This document shows positions 59,797-64,000 of a DNA stretch of 64,000 nucleotides, piece after piece. Within the stretch, counting starts at the first letter, position 1. The number at the start of each line of letters is the position of its first letter. The notes under the pieces are model-generated. The model had not been told where the DNA came from. It worked only from the letters and a program-made list of their open reading frames with translations, and ran no database searches. Source of the DNA: Enoplosus armatus. Its lineage: Eukaryota > Chordata > Actinopteri > Centrarchiformes > Enoplosidae. Made by a program: the position numbers and the translations under genes. The DNA is taken from NCBI RefSeq assembly GCF_043641665.1, contig NC_092197.1, forward strand, positions 20,162,857 through 20,226,856, written 5' to 3'.

Positions 59797-60250
59797 TTGT
59801 CTCAAGGTTTAATACAAAGTTACAAAGTGCTTTACATAAAAAAATAGTAGATAAGATCCAAAACATAAGATATAAAACAAAGTAGAATATTTTAAATAAT
59901 TACAACAAATTATCATATGTTAGATTAAGTCTTAAGAGCTCTCCACAGCTGAGGGGCCTGGGCGGCAACCCCCCCCCCCCCCCGTCACCTTTTAGCGACC
60001 AGTCCAGATTTAGGAACCATCAGCAGGGCCCCGTCAGAGGATCTCAAGCAGCGATCATGCTCACAGGGAGTTAGCAGTTCACAGATATAGGCAGGAGCTT
60101 GACCATTCAAGGCTTTCAGATAGCCAGTGAAGGGCAGCGAGGGTCGGTGTGAGTGCGTTAGCAGCGTTTTATATAAGATGCAGTCTCTGATCGTTTTCGC
60201 CAGCCAATACCAGAATAAAGTGACTTGCAATAGTAGAGTCAGGAGGAGAT
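59797..60250 (-). pseudogene. LINE C-terminal and 3' fragment
   Basis: On the minus strand the frame reads GYLKALNGQAPAYICELLTP, then RCLRSSDGALLMVPKSGL. This resembles the conserved end of ORF2 in fish L2/Rex-type LINEs (a K-L-G-AP-YI-ELL motif, then a RSSD and a VP block). The 3' side has the 'acaaagtgctttacataaaa' type of tail. It is short and broken, in sptan1 intron 1. Confidence 0.6.
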
Positions 60251-60769
60251 AAAAGCACGGATGACCTTGTTTAAATAATTTTTTTTTTTTAACATTATTA
60301 GATAAGGCACCCAGACTAGAGGAGAGATTACTAATGCTGCTACTGCTGAATTGGTTTTAGCAAGGCCGAACGTAATACAGCAACACTCTACCATGCAGAT
60401 AACAAAAAATCATATTTGAACAAACACAGATTTCAGCTTTTAAAGGAAATTGCAAATAAATAAAGCATGTTTGCTCAGTTAAAGCTTTCCCGGGATAAAA
60501 GGCAAATTATATATCCATTTGTCAATGGGACCCGGTTCAAGGTGGGTTGGCGGTGGGCAGGAAGTGTCAGTCAACATTTGTCTGTCCCCTTTTTGCTGCC
60601 ATCACTGTGCAGAATGAGGCTGAGGCCTGTTAAATCCCTGACAAGCTCTCTGTGAACTGGGGCAACTTATGAGGTGGGGGGGAGGGGTGCCGGCTTGTGG
60701 ACGGTCACTGTTTTCGGGCAGTGTGTTGATGCCACTAGTTGGCTTACAGTATATTCAGTAATACTGTAT

Positions 60770-60770
<1 letters not shown>

Positions 60771-60807
<37 letters not shown>

Positions 60808-60808
60808 C
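60771..60808 (+). repeat. (GT)n(GA)n microsatellite
   Basis: A GT array runs directly into a GA array, in sptan1 intron 1. Confidence 0.88.
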
Positions 60809-61732
60809 TCACTGGGATGCTGGCTTGTCTGGAAAGCTAATGGTGCCTCTGGGGACCAAAGCACCTCTGTCCTCTGGCTCTGGTTAAAAAGCCTCTGCAA
60901 CTACACTGCTGACTCCACTAATCCCACCCCCATTGAATGTGGACGTGGACCAGGAGACTGTCACACAGCTGTCTGCAACAAAAACAAAAAAAGCCATGTT
61001 CATCAACATTTAGGCCTGACAGACCCCTCCCCCCCGTAGTACTTTTAAATTCCTCACTGGTACAAGCCCCCAGATAACAGGGTGCTTTTATTTTGAATTC
61101 CTGAATGGTTTTCATCTCGGCTCCTCAGACAGAGCAGCCCATGCCATACTGATCGGCCCCCGATTCCTAGAAATTAAGGCGGCGTGGACGCCTGCTCAAG
61201 GTCGCGCTTCGTCATTTTTGTTTCAACAAGGTCGCTAGCTAGACATTACCCACAGTTTGAGGCTATACTGGCCCCCGGGGGCCGGAGGCACAGCGGATAG
61301 AGAAGCTGACTGCAGCGATCCCATTGTGTAGCGAAGCCTGGTTACTGTTCGCATGCGTGTGGAATTTCCGCCCCCACCCCTGTTTGGCATTTCACAATTT
61401 CAGCTGCTGGCCCCTTGGTTGCTCAGCTTGAGAGAGGATGGGGTGGGGGGGGGGGGTTGTTTAGGCAAACAGTCTTCCTATATCCTGCCTCATAGTTCTA
61501 AGCCAAGTTTCTGTTTAAAAGAGTAGTTGTAGAAGTTAAAGATCCTGGAGACACATGTAACTGTGAGATTATCTGCATCCATGAGTGGGAGCTGTCTTAC
61601 TGCAATAGACTTGTTTGAGCTTTACCTTTTTTATTTAGCCAGTGTTATCCATATAATGTCAATATTTGGGTGGCCTGAGCAGGCACAATGTCACCAAAAT
61701 AAATCCATGCTTTTTATTTGTGTTTCCAGAAA

Positions 61733-63973
61733 ATGGACACCACAGGGGCCAAAGTGCTGGAGACAGCTGAAGACATCCAGGAGCGCCGGCAGCAGGTGCT
61801 GGAGCGCTACCGCCGTTTCAAGGAGCTGTCGATTATGCGCCGGCAGAAGCTGGAGGACTCGTACCGCTTTCAGTTCTTCCGTCGCGACGCCGATGAGCTG
61901 GAGAAGTGGATCCAGGAGAAGCTGCAGATTGCCTCTGATGAGAACTACAAGGACCCCTCCAACCTGCAGGTTTGTGTGCAGAACATACTGCAGCAGACTT
62001 TTTATATATTTATCTACATTTATTCAGGATTTTTCATGAATCACGTCTACTACACAGGGTAAGCTGCAGAAACATCAGGCCTTTGAAGCTGAAGTCCAGG
62101 CCAACGCCGGGGCCATCATCAAACTGGATGAGACTGGAAACCTTATGATCAGCGAGGGCCACTTCGCCACCGAGACCATACGAGTAAGGCACACGATGAT
62201 GGAGATGAGGTCACTCTAATATGCACATGCCTATTTCCTGAATATCCTATCCACTGTTAACCCGCTCCACCCGATTCAGTCCTACACGCCTTACCGGACA
62301 CAACAAAGACCCATAGTCACAAGTTTCAATATGGCTGAGTATATAAAAGTAGGTGTTGAGCTGCTGTGGACCCTGTGTGACTCTTGAGTGCTCTGAACAT
62401 TCTTCCAGATCCAGCTCTTTGCAACAAGCTATCCCTTCTTTGTCGTTTTATTGTTGGACATTTTATCGCATGTACTGTGTTTCATATGGGTCAGGTCACA
62501 AAGGAATGGTGTTTGTGGAAATTCTTTTGGTTATTTTTAAACGGATACCTTTAGTATAAAACCTTTAAAACTCAGAGGACATCTTCTAATTAAATATGGA
62601 GGAAAAACTGCAAGGATAGCATGTGTAATGTTGGGAGTGAAGCCAATTAGTCTTTTACCTTTTTAAAAAAAAAAAATTAACTTATTTTCATATTTCTCTT
62701 CGCACTAGACTCGTCTTGAGGAGCTGCATCGCCTATGGGACCTCCTGCTGTTGAGGACCAAGGAGAAGGGCATGCGTCTCCTGCAGGCCCAGAAACTGGT
62801 CCAGTACCTGCGTGAGTGCGAGGATGCCCTGGACTGGATCAGTGACAAGGTCAGATTCCGCATTTGCAAAATTTTATGACAAATATTGCTACTGGAGGGA
62901 ACTAGTATTTCATATATTTCTGTCTTTTAAGGGCATTCTTGAGAGTTTTCATCTAGCCATTCGACAGAATAAATGAAGTGTGGGGGGGGCTGTCCTCATT
63001 TAATGGAAATGGTAATTACAGTTGAAAGCTCAAAAGCTTTCCCGAGGCTAATGGTACCAATTAATTTGAATGAGGAATGAAAACCAGGCTAATTTTGTCA
63101 GGTAACAAAATGCCAAGAGGGAAACCTTTTTGCTTAACCCATTGTGAGGTTATCCAGTTCAGAAGGTAGTAGAAGGGATACAAATGCTCCTACTTCCACC
63201 CGTAGGAGGCCATGGCCACCTCTGAGGAGCTGGGCCAGGACCTGGAGCACGTGGAGCTCCTGCAGAAGAAGTTCGAGGAGTTCCAGACGGACCTGGCTGC
63301 CCACGAGGAACGTGTGAATGAGGTGAACCAGCTGGCCGCCAAGCTAACTCAGGAGGCCCATCCCGAGGCTGAGCTCATCGTTCGCAAGCAGGACGAGGTC
63401 AATGCAGCCTGGCAACGCCTGAAGGGCCTGGCCCAGCAGAGGCAGGGCAAGCTGTTCGGGGCTGCCGAGGTGCAGCGCTTCAACAGGTAAATGGCATCAG
63501 AGCAATACGTGGACAGCCTTTGCTCAGTGTGTTTATGGACACAGAGGTAAATACAAATCTGCGTGTTTGATTCCAACAACAGGGACGTGGATGAGACCAT
63601 CAGTTGGATCAAGGAAAAGGAGCAGCTGATGGCCTCCGATGACTTTGGTCGTGATCTGGCCAGTGTGCAGGCTCTGCTTCGCAAGCACGAGGGTCTGGAG
63701 AGAGACCTGGCTGCCCTGGAAGATAAGGCAAGAAGACGCTTTTACAGAGTATCTTCATACAGAACAGCCATGAAGTTTAAAAACTTCGAATTTCTTATTG
63801 TCGTCTTCTTTCAATCAGGTCAACACACTGGGTGGCGATGCAGAGCGCCTGCAGCAGACACATCCCCAAAATGCCTCCCAGATCCATCTGAAGAAGGACG
63901 AACTCGTCACCAACTGGGAACAGATCCGCACTCTGGCCGCTGAGCGCCACGCCCGCCTGAACGACTCCTATCG
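61733..63973 (+). CDS. sptan1: sptan1, non-erythroid alpha-spectrin, N-terminal part
   Basis: Alpha-II spectrin, which pairs with beta-spectrins to build the sub-membrane actin skeleton. The first six coding exons are in the window: 61733-61969 (exon begins 61730), 62058-62183, 62709-62849, 63206-63486, 63583-63727 and 63819-63973, giving 361 aa plus a split codon of a protein of roughly 2,470 aa. The start [20 protein letters not shown] matches vertebrate alpha-II. The N-terminal helix that joins beta-spectrin's C-terminal partial repeat is followed by triple-helical spectrin repeats, marked by [39 protein letters not shown] and [20 protein letters not shown]. The final exon ends [12 protein letters not shown] with a GTAAAA donor, so the gene continues off the right edge. 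The exon ending 63727 uses a GC donor, AAG|GCAAGA. No frame breaks are seen. The EF-hand, SH3 and calpain-site regions lie beyond the window. Confidence 0.96.
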
Positions 63974-64000
63974 GTAAAACAGCAGCTTGGTGATGTCTGT

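Noticed and set aside
61265..61330. Possible second tRNA-derived SINE ('ggccggaggcacagcggata')
   Set aside because: Only a short resemblance to a box A-like start; no convincing box B or tail was found.

Overview
This is a teleost fish nuclear DNA window. The evidence is multi-exon vertebrate genes with GT-AG (and two apparent GC-AG) introns, long (CA)n microsatellites and many poly-G/C runs, and several repeat types familiar from ray-finned fish genomes (hAT-like MITEs, Tc1 and LINE reverse-transcriptase remnants, a tRNA-type SINE). No bacterial, CRISPR or defence-island features are present.

Layout. 1-7833 (minus strand): the 5' part of mmp11 (stromelysin-3), with signal-peptide exon 7729-7833 and pro-domain exon 1125-1405; the catalytic and hemopexin exons lie off the left edge. 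7834-12372: repeat-rich intergenic DNA ending at the ppp6c promoter. 12373-18167 (plus): complete ppp6c, seven coding exons, 305 aa. 20650-37764 (plus): scai, one apparent non-coding 5' exon and 16 coding exons, 565 aa, followed by a long T-rich 3' UTR. 41390-45850: a gene-poor junction dominated by a 21-bp minisatellite. 47101-53437 (plus): complete odf2 in its cenexin-type form, 18 coding exons, 827 aa. 55070-63973 (plus, continues off the right edge): sptan1 (non-erythroid alpha-spectrin), a non-coding exon 1 and the first six coding exons, 361 aa plus a split codon.

The genes do not form an operon or a pathway; they are neighbours. PPP6C and SCAI are also adjacent and co-oriented in human (9q33.3). 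ODF2 and SPTAN1 sit near each other at 9q34.11, but GLE1, which lies between them in human, is absent here. MMP11 is on 22q11 in human. The scai-odf2 interval is therefore probably a rearrangement junction relative to mammals, and it is where the minisatellite lies.

I looked for an undescribed system and did not find one. The observations most worth following are: the hairpin-capable 21-bp minisatellite at the synteny junction; an in-frame candidate alternative first coding exon of sptan1; GC-AG introns in odf2 and sptan1; a non-autonomous hAT element with an exact 8-bp target duplication in ppp6c intron 1; and a LINE that abuts the scai exon 9 splice donor. Exon boundaries were placed by hand from reading-frame continuity and splice consensus, using remembered protein families; no search was run.
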